This document shows, in pieces, positions 1-5,376 of a DNA stretch of 7,769 bases. Position numbers and translations under genes: made by a program. The DNA comes from Hydrogenothermaceae bacterium. Its GTDB lineage: Bacteria > Aquificota > Aquificia > Aquificales > Hydrogenothermaceae. The first letter of the stretch is position 1; each line of letters opens with the position of its first letter. Where the stretch lies: NCBI GenBank assembly GCA_015490675.1, contig WFXI01000192.1, positions 1 through 7,769 of the forward strand, in the 5' to 3' direction. Under the pieces are notes generated by a model. The model saw only the letters and a list, made by a program, of their open reading frames with translations, was not told where the DNA came from and did not search any database.

Positions 1-224
1 AATCCATGGGGCAATGATAGGACTGCTGATTTTCTTGCTTCTATTGCTGTTTCTATTTCGTAGTCTGTAAGCATATAGTCTATAAGGTCAAAGTATTCTT
101 CTGTATCTGGTTTTGAAAATAGTTTTTCTGGAGTTTCTATGAAATCTTGAAAAAAAAGTATGTCTCCTATTCTAAGCTTTGTAGATAAAGATTTTGTGTT
201 ATTAGAATCTGTATTTTGGCTCAT
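1..224 (-). CDS. Portal protein, Mu gp29-like (DUF935), N-terminal part only
   Basis: This gene is too short in the window to stand out as a long frame but reads open from an ATG at 224 to the left edge, giving 74 codons. Residues 41-72 (TEEYFDLIDYMLTDYEIETA followed by IEARKSAVLSLP) resemble the start of the Mu gp29 / DUF935 portal family, in which an acidic helix precedes a conserved Arg-Lys-x-Ala-Val-Leu segment. Portals form the ring at one capsid vertex through which DNA is packaged and to which the tail joins. The start overlaps the end of the preceding gp36-like gene by 23 nt, and a GAAGGT sequence lies just upstream of the ATG, so translation is probably coupled. The family normally has about 500 residues, so most of the gene lies beyond the window. 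The family call rests on this N-terminal segment only. Confidence 0.72.
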   Translation of the reverse strand, partial: MSQNTDSNNTKSLSTKLRIGDILFFQDFIETPEKLFSKPDTEEYFDLIDYMLTDYEIETAIEARKSAVLSLPHG

Positions 225-606
225 ATTTTACTACCTTCACTGATGTTATTTTTTTTGGTTCTTCTTTTCCACAGTCTCCAAGCCAGTCTTTTAGTATCTG
301 GCGAGCTTCTATGAGCTTATCCTGTGCAAGGCTTTCTGTTTCGTTCATTGTGTGAAGTTGATATATGGCGTCTTTTATTAGATAGAGCTTTGCTATTTCT
401 ATTTCCCACTCTTCAAGGCTTGTTTTTTCGCATTTTATTAGCTTTGTGAATAGTTTTTTTACTGATATGTTTATGGCGTTTTGTATCTTTTCATTAGAAA
501 TGGAAAGGGTTGTATCGTCAAATGCTATATGCATCAGGTCTTTTTCTGGAACTGCTTTTTTTATATCTTCCACTGTTATAAGGTTTTGTAAATCTGTTAT
601 CTGCAT
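202..606 (-). CDS. gp36-like head-tail connector protein (Mu gp36 / DUF1320 family)
   Basis: A 134-residue protein, close to the length of Mu gp36. It has the expected layout: an N-terminal segment (residues 1-30) with a TVEDIKKAVPEKDL stretch, a helical segment at 40-58, and a helical segment around WEIEIAKLYLIKDAIYQLHT (67-86). A final helix, DKLIEARQILKDWLGDC (96-112), corresponds to the Y..A...L..i..G helix of the family. The tail is lysine-rich. Members are small head-completion or neck proteins encoded right after the major capsid gene, and that is its position here. A GAGGTGG ribosome site precedes the ATG and lies downstream of the hairpin that follows the capsid gene. It overlaps the portal start by 23 nt. 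Similarity is at the level of pattern, so another small connector family (gp6-like) is the main alternative. Confidence 0.65.
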   Translation of the reverse strand: MQITDLQNLITVEDIKKAVPEKDLMHIAFDDTTLSISNEKIQNAINISVKKLFTKLIKCEKTSLEEWEIEIAKLYLIKDAIYQLHTMNETESLAQDKLIEARQILKDWLGDCGKEEPKKITSVKVVKYEPKYRF

Positions 607-621
607 TTTCCACCTCTAATG

Positions 622-641
622 AAAAGGGGGCTTTAAGCCCC
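622..641 (-). terminator. Hairpin with short T-run after the major capsid gene
   Basis: Read on the minus strand, positions 641-627 form a perfect inverted repeat, GGGGCTT-A-AAGCCCC, which can fold as a 6-bp GC-rich stem with a 3-nt loop. After one further C it runs into TTTT (625-622). It starts 6 nt after the capsid stop codon and ends before the ribosome site of the next gene. This looks like a weak intrinsic terminator or a 3'-protecting hairpin that lowers expression of the downstream connector and portal genes relative to capsid. The T-run is only four long, so read-through is expected. Confidence 0.6.
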
Positions 642-647
642 AATGGT

Positions 648-1607
648 TTATGCGATGGTAGCGTCCACTATTGCGTCTGTAACTGGTATAGGTAATGGTT
701 TAGACTGCCCTTCAAGTTCAATAGCCTTGCCCTCTAATTTTTGTGCTACAAATAGCGGCATAGCCTTTAGATTTGCCCTTAAATCATCAATAGATAGATA
801 TCTAAGTCTGAACGGTGCGGATTTATCAATCATCTTTATTTTCTTATCAGGGACTGCTCTAACAAAGTTTCCATCTTTATCTTTGTATCCAACTGTAATT
901 GGTTTTATAAAGTAGTTTCCAATATAAATCCCACCGTCTTTTTCTTCTACTTTTATTGTTTTCCCGGTGTAAGAAAATGCTATTTCAAGAATTTTTCCAT
1001 AAGCTTGTTTTCCTGCATAAATTATTACTTCCTGTCCGTATCCGTTTTCTTGGAGTTTACCTTCCATATCCACAAACAGGTTGTAAAGGTCTTTTAGGTT
1101 TGCTGGAAGTGTAGAAGGTGAAAGATCTGCCACTGTTCCATAGTTTACTTCGTATAAATCAAGTCCAGACTGCATTTTAATTTGATAAGAAATCTTTCCT
1201 GATAGAGTTTGTGCTGCAAGAGCTCCTACTGTATCTAAAACTATTTTGTGGAATTTTTGAACTTTTTGTCTAACTATTCTTTCAACTGCTACATCTCCGA
1301 GAGCTTTCATATTTACAAGTTCAACAGCGTTTAATGTTTCGGAAATATCAATAGGTTGAACTTCAATGAAGTTATACTTTGTGTTATCTCCAGCTACATT
1401 AACAGGTTGTCCACCACGAAGAACGAGAGGAACATTGCCAGTAACTTCTTTTACTTCTGCATAAGGATAAACAGGAGAATCGTAAGTATCTGCATCTCTT
1501 GAGTAAAGGTCTTTGACTATTACATTTGGTCTGTAAGGTGAGGATTGAATATAGTCTTTTATTTTCTGTGGTGTTAAAAATTTGCTTAAATTAATTTGCA
1601 TACCCAT
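648..1607 (-). CDS. Major capsid protein, lambda gpE-like
   Basis: A 319-residue protein, close to lambda gpE (about 340). Features shared with the Phage_cap_E family are an early Arg-Gly-Gly segment (LVLRGGQPV, 61-69) followed by a beta-strand segment ending in a Pro. A long helix with Arg/Lys/Gln (ALGDVAVERIVRQKVQKFHK, 102-121) leads into a mid-domain with an IIYAGKQAYGKI stretch (195-206) like the lambda region that precedes the E-loop region. A C-terminal block at 251-290 (AVPDKKIKMID, APFRLRY, MPLFVAQKLEGKA) fits the DNTMVLG ... SAPLMLL region of gpE. It forms the icosahedral shell. AGGAGGAG at 1620-1613 sits 5 nt before the first ATG. A second ATG at codon 3 is too far from this site. 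The gene directly follows the decoration gene, as in lambda. Confidence 0.85.
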   Translation of the reverse strand: MGMQINLSKFLTPQKIKDYIQSSPYRPNVIVKDLYSRDADTYDSPVYPYAEVKEVTGNVPLVLRGGQPVNVAGDNTKYNFIEVQPIDISETLNAVELVNMKALGDVAVERIVRQKVQKFHKIVLDTVGALAAQTLSGKISYQIKMQSGLDLYEVNYGTVADLSPSTLPANLKDLYNLFVDMEGKLQENGYGQEVIIYAGKQAYGKILEIAFSYTGKTIKVEEKDGGIYIGNYFIKPITVGYKDKDGNFVRAVPDKKIKMIDKSAPFRLRYLSIDDLRANLKAMPLFVAQKLEGKAIELEGQSKPLPIPVTDAIVDATIA

Positions 1608-1619
1608 TTATACTCCTCC

Positions 1620-1997
1620 TTATATTGTCCAGATTGTTTTGGCTTCTAAGGCTTCTAAAACAGCTGTATCAATAGTCCCTGCTTTTACTTTTAGTGCATT
1701 TTTTAGAACCACTCCGTGAACGATTATGTTTGCAAGGGTTTGCCTATCTGTATCTACCAGATTTGCAAGAACTCCAATAGGTTCTTGAGTTTTATTACCT
1801 GTTGTAGAATCTACAGCTGTTGGGTCGTAAAATACTAAATTACCTGTGGAAAGGTCTTTTCCTATTATGCTTCCAGCTTCTAAAACTCCTTGTCCTGACA
1901 ACAGATTTTTTGTAACAATTACTGGCTTATGCTCTACATCTGCAACGACCTGAACTTCTTTAACATTAACTTCTCCGATTTTTCCGTTTACTGGCAT
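1620..1997 (-). CDS. Head decoration protein, lambda gpD-like
   Basis: A 125-residue protein, slightly longer than lambda gpD (110). It shows the layout of the HDPD family: a polar disordered N-terminus (1-25) and a GVLEAGSIIGKDLSTGNLVFYDP segment (37-59) in which VLEAGSIIGK is the typical strand-turn. A GVLANLVDTD segment (75-84) and a VHGVVLKNALK strand (93-103) follow, and the C-terminus is hydrophobic (LEALEAKTIWTI). gpD trimers bind the expanded capsid at its three-fold points and stabilise it against packaged DNA. The order decoration then capsid matches lambda D-E. The start overlaps the protease/scaffold stop in TAATG, and a 10-nt Shine-Dalgarno match precedes it, which suits a protein needed in hundreds of copies per head. 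Confidence 0.83.
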   Translation of the reverse strand: MPVNGKIGEVNVKEVQVVADVEHKPVIVTKNLLSGQGVLEAGSIIGKDLSTGNLVFYDPTAVDSTTGNKTQEPIGVLANLVDTDRQTLANIIVHGVVLKNALKVKAGTIDTAVLEALEAKTIWTI

Positions 1998-2428
1998 TAT
2001 TTATCACCTCCTGTGAATATTCTTGCAAGCTGGGTTGTATCTAAAACATTTTCTTCTTGCGATGTTGAAAGGTTTATGTCTTCAAATAATTCGCTATTTT
2101 GTTTTTGTGGTTTTATGCTTTTCAGGGCTTTTTCTAACAGGTCAAACGGTGAAAATTGTTTTCCGTCTGATAGGTTTATTACTGGTTTTAATAGTTGTCC
2201 GAACTGCTCTAAAGCTTTTATTCCTTCTTCATCCATTCCAACAGACAGGGCTATATCTTTCAGCCTTTGGATTTTTTCTTGCTTGTAAAGGGATTCTAAA
2301 TTGGTCTGGTCTTGTTTTTCTTCTTTTTTCTCTTTGGTGGATAGGTTTAAGGTTTTTATCTGCTCTTGAACTATCTGGGTTATGGATTTTTTAAATTCTT
2401 CATTTTGGATAATGTCTTTAATATCCAT
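1997..2428 (-). CDS. Nested scaffold protein from internal start (Mu Z / lambda Nu3 analogue)
   Basis: An in-frame ATG at codon 154 of the protease gene is preceded by AGGAGG with a 7-nt spacer, a better site than that of the full-length start. Translation from it would give a 143-residue protein (MDIKDIIQNEEFKKSITQIV...) identical to the protease C-terminus. The product is charged and helix-rich, with a KEKKEEKQDQ linker (185-194 of the long form) and a C-terminal helix ending in LARIFTGGDK, as expected of a capsid scaffold whose C-terminus contacts the coat protein. Separate scaffold production from the 3' part of the protease gene is known for Mu I/Z and lambda C/Nu3. Expression is inferred from the ribosome site and this precedent. 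Confidence 0.72.
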   Translation of the reverse strand: MDIKDIIQNEEFKKSITQIVQEQIKTLNLSTKEKKEEKQDQTNLESLYKQEKIQRLKDIALSVGMDEEGIKALEQFGQLLKPVINLSDGKQFSPFDLLEKALKSIKPQKQNSELFEDINLSTSQEENVLDTTQLARIFTGGDK

Positions 2429-2887
2429 TTGTTTTCCTCCTGTAGAAAGTTTTATTTCAAAGATTTTTAAGTTTTTTAGTTCTTCATCTGATAGGCTAAG
2501 TTGCAGTGGTTCTCCTGCTGTTTGGTCTGCAGGTGGATATGCTCCTAAAACTGCTAAATGGTGGAGATAAGCTTTATTTGTTTCTGGGTCAAATTTAACT
2601 CCTATTGAAAAGCCGTCATATTCTCCTGTGTTTAAAAGGTTCTGCAGGTAGCCTGTCATTTTAAGCTCACCAGCAAGACAGGTTTTGCCGTTTGGCTGTT
2701 TAACTGTTTTTACACTAATAACTCTGCCGTAAGCTGGGTCTCCGTCTTTATAATCTGAAATGTGTCCTAATACTATAGGTGGCTTATAGTTAAGCTCTGA
2801 AAATGTTTCTACCACCTGATTTATTATTTCTGCTGTTAGTTCTAATCCGTTTCTTTTTATTCCTTCACAGGCAAGGATTATTTCCAT
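1997..2887 (-). CDS. Head maturation protease fused to scaffold (Mu gpI-like)
   Basis: A 296-residue protein with two regions. Residues 1-125 look like the Mu I protease family: PPIVLGHISDYKDGDPAYGRV (36-56), an EYDGFSIGVKFD block (89-100) and YLHHLAVLGAYPPAD (107-121). These carry His42, Ser94 and His109 or His110 in the order expected of a herpesvirus-assemblin-like Ser-His-His protease. This catalytic assignment is inferred from motif position. Residues 155-296 are highly charged, mostly helical and low in aromatics, as in scaffolds. By family analogy the protein would work inside the procapsid, cleave scaffold and itself, and be lost at maturation. TAGGAG at its start overlaps the tail tube stop codon. 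Its stop codon overlaps the decoration start by one base. An internal start makes a separate scaffold (see nested entry). Confidence 0.82.
   Translation of the reverse strand: MEIILACEGIKRNGLELTAEIINQVVETFSELNYKPPIVLGHISDYKDGDPAYGRVISVKTVKQPNGKTCLAGELKMTGYLQNLLNTGEYDGFSIGVKFDPETNKAYLHHLAVLGAYPPADQTAGEPLQLSLSDEELKNLKIFEIKLSTGGKQMDIKDIIQNEEFKKSITQIVQEQIKTLNLSTKEKKEEKQDQTNLESLYKQEKIQRLKDIALSVGMDEEGIKALEQFGQLLKPVINLSDGKQFSPFDLLEKALKSIKPQKQNSELFEDINLSTSQEENVLDTTQLARIFTGGDK
2003..2012 (-). promoter_or_regulatory. Ten-base Shine-Dalgarno site of the decoration gene
   Basis: On the minus strand this reads AGGAGGTGAT, a complete complement of the usual 16S rRNA 3' tail, and ends 5 nt before the ATG at 1997. 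It lies inside the last codons of the protease/scaffold frame. It is the longest ribosome-site match noticed in the window and supports a high expression level for the decoration protein. Confidence 0.8.
2436..2441 (-). promoter_or_regulatory. Internal Shine-Dalgarno site of the nested scaffold gene
   Basis: AGGAGG read on the minus strand, 7 nt before the ATG at 2428, within the codons for Thr-Gly-Gly-Lys-Gln of the protease-scaffold linker. The Gly-Gly is where a flexible linker is tolerated, so the protein sequence there can be shaped by the ribosome site. It decides the nested start. Confidence 0.75.
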
Positions 2888-2897
2888 CTTTTTTCTC

Positions 2898-3389
2898 CTA
2901 CACTAAATCTTTTGGAACAACTTCTCCAGATGTAACATCAACTTTAAGGATTACCGAACCATTACAGGAAACTTCCAGATAAAGGGCATTAATAGTGAAC
3001 TCTTTAGAAGGAATTTCACCATCTTTATGGTTTGGTGTAGGAATTTCTTCAACAAATCCTCTTATTCTGGTTGTTATGTCTTCATCATTAACAAAGCCTT
3101 GAGTAGAGTTCATAACTGAAGCTTTACCTTTAAGTCTTACCTCAACAAATCCTCTGTTTTTTGATAGCTCTGTTAAAACAAGTGGGTCAGAAAGTTTGAC
3201 TTTTAGCTTTGCTGTCATGGCTTCAAGTTTCCCTGAAGGAACTTTAACAGGTGCTGGCATTGCCATTCCGTCATAATCAAGCATTTTTCTTTTCGCTTCT
3301 ACGGAGCCTTCTTCTGCTATTCCAAAAAATTCATTTCCATTTATCCAGCATTTATTTTTTTCAAAGGTAACTATCCTGTTTTCTGCCAT
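2898..3389 (-). CDS. Major tail tube protein, P2 FII-like
   Basis: A 163-residue protein, near the length of P2 FII (about 170). The start, with KNKCWINGNEFFGIAEEGSV (11-30), parallels the FII N-terminus, where a strand with an Asn-Gly turn is followed by a Gly-x-Ala strand. KMLDYDGMAMPAPVKVPSGK (35-54) matches the L.NYRGAGMNGSAPVDLG region of P2 FII. VEVRLKGKASV (81-91) and the C-terminal strands FTINALYLEVSCNGSVILKVDV (131-152) fit the RGRQKEI and YFRLTMDGKELVEID regions. It would stack as hexamers forming the inner tail tube. The gene follows the sheath gene directly, as FI-FII do in P2. Its ATG overlaps the sheath stop in TAATG, with GGAGG inside the sheath C-terminal codons, so the two are likely translationally coupled. 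Confidence 0.85.
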   Translation of the reverse strand: MAENRIVTFEKNKCWINGNEFFGIAEEGSVEAKRKMLDYDGMAMPAPVKVPSGKLEAMTAKLKVKLSDPLVLTELSKNRGFVEVRLKGKASVMNSTQGFVNDEDITTRIRGFVEEIPTPNHKDGEIPSKEFTINALYLEVSCNGSVILKVDVTSGEVVPKDLV

Positions 3390-4588
3390 TATTGATTACC
3401 TCCAAAGAGTTTAGAAAACACTTCTGCCAATGCATTGGAGTTTGCTATTCTTTCTATTGTTATGCCCTGCATTGGTGTGGATACTGCAAAGTTGTTAATT
3501 CTGTAATGAACATTTCCTGATGCAAGCTCTGAAGCTGTATTAAGTTCAAGTGGAACTTCAGCTTCTCCAGATATGATTATTCCTTTGGCTTTCCATGTGT
3601 TTAAAAGGTCATCTATGCTTTCTCTAACTCTGTAAACAATAGAAGTTGTAGGGTCATAAGGATTATCAATTATATTTTCATCAAGGGTTTGAATAAGATT
3701 ATCCTGCAGTGTTTCATCAAGTATATCTGCCACTCTTACCCAGTTTATAAATACATCTGCAGGGTGGGTATTTGCAGGATAAGCTGAAGATGTATTACCG
3801 AAAAGTCTGTATCCTGCTCTGTCTTTTTTGACTGTTATTATTCCTTGTGAGTTTATGTATTGGATTTCACTTGTTGGATCATCAGGAATATACTCATATA
3901 TAAACTCAAGTCCTAAAACTCCTTTTAATTCTTTGTTAGATGGTGAGTTTTGGAAACCTTTTTCGTAGTCTGTTTTGACAATCAGCCCTGCAGCTACAGA
4001 AGAGAGCCAGTCAAGTGATGGATTTCCTGACAATGCGTCAAGGGTATAAACTTTAGGATAAAAAACATAAACTCTCTTTGATGAAAAATTGTTTTTAAAG
4101 TTTACTGCAGCTGTTATATCTGCTCCTTCTGGAACATTAACAAGGGCTATTGCTCTTATCTGGTCTGCGAGGGAAGACATTGCCTGTGCAACTGTTAAAT
4201 CTTGAGAGAAACCAGGAACGTCTAAAATTTTTGGGAAAAATCCGAGTTCCTGCTTTGCTTTTTTAAACAGGTTTAAACCATTAACAATATCTGTTGCTGA
4301 TACTGCAGAAACATCTGTATGAACTGTAGGGTCAAAAACATTTACAACAAGGACTGTCGTTTCTCTGTAATTAAAGTAATTTCTTAATGCTCTGTGGATT
4401 GTATAGCCTGCTTGCTCATTTCCAAATGTTTTAATCGCATCATCCCAGTTTCTGATTACGTGTATTTTCCAGGGTTCCCCTTGGGGAGCTGTTCCTACAA
4501 GTCCTATTATTGCAGATGGAACTTCTACAAACGGGATAACACCTGTATTTTTACCTTGAACTTCAACACCATGTAAGAATTCTGCCAT
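3389..4588 (-). CDS. Contractile tail sheath protein, P2 FI-like
   Basis: A 399-residue protein, almost the length of P2 FI (396). The N-terminus (FLHGVEVQGKNTG, 4-16, then VPSAIIGLVGTAPQG, 23-37) is the typical start of the Phage_sheath family, where HGV...VSTAIVG(M/L)V.TA is seen in P2. TTVLVVNVFDP (residues ~77-87) matches the TVVVMRV strand. The C-terminal part includes TLDENIIDNPYDPTTS, a RVRESIDDLLNTWKAKGIIISGEAEVP segment and a closing VHYRINNFAVSTPMQGITIERIAN strand-rich domain, as in sheath domain IV. It polymerises around the tube and contracts on infection. It is the first gene after the 108-bp gap, with GAGGT about 8 nt before the ATG. It probably heads the late operon. Confidence 0.9.
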   Translation of the reverse strand: MAEFLHGVEVQGKNTGVIPFVEVPSAIIGLVGTAPQGEPWKIHVIRNWDDAIKTFGNEQAGYTIHRALRNYFNYRETTVLVVNVFDPTVHTDVSAVSATDIVNGLNLFKKAKQELGFFPKILDVPGFSQDLTVAQAMSSLADQIRAIALVNVPEGADITAAVNFKNNFSSKRVYVFYPKVYTLDALSGNPSLDWLSSVAAGLIVKTDYEKGFQNSPSNKELKGVLGLEFIYEYIPDDPTSEIQYINSQGIITVKKDRAGYRLFGNTSSAYPANTHPADVFINWVRVADILDETLQDNLIQTLDENIIDNPYDPTTSIVYRVRESIDDLLNTWKAKGIIISGEAEVPLELNTASELASGNVHYRINNFAVSTPMQGITIERIANSNALAEVFSKLFGGNQ

Positions 4589-4619
4589 TTTTCTAACCTC
4601 AAATGGTTTTGAAATAAAA

Positions 4620-4649
4620 GATAAACCAGGAAAAAAATTGATGTGGCAA
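4620..4649 (-). promoter_or_regulatory. Candidate late promoter, weak
   Basis: On the minus strand, TTGCCA (4649-4644) resembles a -35 box. After an 18-nt spacer, TTTATC (4625-4620), preceded by TGG, could serve as a poor extended -10 box. The -35 half lies inside the 16-bp inverted repeat, the place where an activator or repressor would act. The -10 match is only three of six, so this may need an activator or may not be a promoter. Confidence 0.25.
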
Positions 4650-4658
4650 GGTTGCCAC
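4643..4658 (-). promoter_or_regulatory. Perfect 16-bp inverted repeat in the early/late gap
   Basis: GTGGCAA-CC-TTGCCAC on the minus strand, with seven-base arms and a two-base centre. As RNA it can form a 6-bp stem with a 4-nt loop. Seven T residues follow, but only after five more bases (ATCAA), which is far for an intrinsic terminator. A dyad of this size lying just upstream of the structural operon could equally be an operator for a dimeric regulator. Both roles remain possible, with operator slightly preferred. Confidence 0.55.
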
Positions 4659-4696
4659 TTTTGAGGTGATATTTTGAAAAGATAACAAGAATGTAG

Positions 4697-4891
4697 TTAT
4701 ATCAGGTTTGAAAATTCTTTAATTCTGTCAGGAGATATGGCTTTTACTTTATTCTTTTTGATTTCAACAAGAACATACTCATTTGCGAGTTTGACCACAA
4801 AAATATCATATCTCTTCTTTTTTCTATAGTATGTCCTAAAGGGCATTTTGGTTTTTCTCATAAATTCGTCTGCTTTTATAAAAGCTATCAT
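4697..4891 (-). CDS. Small basic protein, possible excisionase/MerR-like DNA-binding protein
   Basis: A 64-residue basic protein with no family I can recognise with certainty. The order ADEFMRKTKMPFRTYYRKKKR (7-27), then short strands VVKLANEYVLVEI (32-44), resembles small winged-helix excisionase or AlpA-type proteins. In those a helix-turn-helix of the type A.e.a...g....T.yrw.k.g is followed by a strand hairpin. TAGGAG at its start includes the stop codon of the GemA gene. It is the last gene before the 108-bp gap and the structural operon, where Mu has its middle activator Mor directly after gemA. It is much shorter than Mor (about 129 aa) and not recognisably similar. A role in controlling the late genes is an inference from position and basic charge only. 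Confidence 0.6.
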   Translation of the reverse strand: MIAFIKADEFMRKTKMPFRTYYRKKKRYDIFVVKLANEYVLVEIKKNKVKAISPDRIKEFSNLI

Positions 4892-4901
4892 GCTTTTTCT
4901 C

Positions 4902-5375
4902 CTAAAAATCTACCGGTTCGTCAATCTGGTTTGTATTTGTAGTTTTAGTGGTCATACATTTTGCTTTCATATTTTCAAGTGCTTTTAAAACTGCAGGAAC
5001 TTTATCAAATGGTAGGTTTTCAAGTTTCATTACTTTAAATCTTCTAAAGAGGAATTTATCAAGGCTTTTTTTGGTTTTTTCTCTTGAAACTGTTTTCCAC
5101 ATAGCCTCTATTTTTCTAAGCTGGGCAGGGGTGGCAAACCCCTTTCTATCTCCCAGCTGGTCGTATTTTTTGGGTTGTGGTTTTTGCTCTTTTTTCTTTG
5201 GCTTCCATCCCATATCAACGAAAACGGCTATAAGCATATTTGCTTGCTCTTCTGTTAAGTATTTTGAGCTATCAACACCGAAGCAGTCATAGAGTATCTG
5301 TCTGTATTCTTCATCTGATAGGTTTAGCTCTTTTTTTGCTATGTGTATTTTTGCAAGGGCTTTTCTGGATGGCAT
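4902..5375 (-). CDS. gemA: GemA / Mu gp16 family protein (DUF1018)
   Basis: A 157-residue protein with both conserved blocks of the family. The N-terminal block is KALAKIHIAKKELNLSDEEY (5-24), then RQILYDCFGVDSSKYLTEEQA, matching the family pattern in which a basic helix and L.L.d..YR..L....g..S...LT..Q are diagnostic. The C-terminal block is ATPAQLRKIEAMWKTV (81-96), then a helix with LDKFLFRRFKVMKLENLPFDKVPAVLKALENM. A lysine-rich linker separates them. In Mu, GemA is an early protein co-transcribed with mor and linked to effects on host gyrase and gene expression. Its exact activity is unclear. Mu gp16 is somewhat longer (about 187). It starts one base after the preceding stop, with GAGGA about 8 nt before the ATG, and is the best single marker that this is a Mu-like element. 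Confidence 0.87.
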   Translation of the reverse strand: MPSRKALAKIHIAKKELNLSDEEYRQILYDCFGVDSSKYLTEEQANMLIAVFVDMGWKPKKKEQKPQPKKYDQLGDRKGFATPAQLRKIEAMWKTVSREKTKKSLDKFLFRRFKVMKLENLPFDKVPAVLKALENMKAKCMTTKTTNTNQIDEPVDF

Positions 5376-5376
5376 T

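Larger units (their letters stand above)
4596..4667 (-). promoter_or_regulatory. Long-range inverted repeat that could mask the tail sheath ribosome site
   Basis: On the minus strand, ACCTCAAA at 4667-4660 is exactly complementary to TTTGAGGT at 4603-4596, which contains the sheath Shine-Dalgarno GAGGT. The first arm is part of ATCACCTC (4670-4663), identical to most of the usual 16S rRNA 3' tail. The 56 nt between the arms hold the 16-bp inverted repeat and could fold back. Any transcript starting upstream, from the early genes, would carry both arms. A transcript starting within the gap would lack the masking arm. The pairing is seen directly. Its function is inferred, and eight base pairs would be marginal at high temperature. 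Confidence 0.45.

Noticed and set aside
643..915. Open frame on the plus strand opposite the capsid gene
   Set aside because: It is antisense to a well-supported capsid gene, has no good ribosome site and no recognisable protein features.
648..1601. Alternative capsid start at the second ATG (codon 3)
   Set aside because: The AGGAGGAG site is well placed for the first ATG and about 13 nt from the second, which is too far.
1929..2570. Three plus-strand open frames opposite the decoration and protease/scaffold genes
   Set aside because: Their Cys/Phe/Leu-rich composition is typical of the reverse complement of lysine- and glutamate-rich coding sequence, and they overlap each other and real genes.
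4394..4576. Plus-strand 60-codon frame opposite the tail sheath N-terminus
   Set aside because: It is antisense to the most conserved part of the sheath gene and cysteine/tyrosine-rich in a way expected of a shadow frame.
4631..4658. Intrinsic terminator made of the 16-bp dyad and the T7 run
   Set aside because: Not accepted as a firm terminator because five bases separate stem and T-run; kept only as an alternative role of the dyad.
4697..4891. Mor/C family activator after gemA
   Set aside because: The protein is half the length of Mor and shows no recognisable Mor sequence; only the position agrees.
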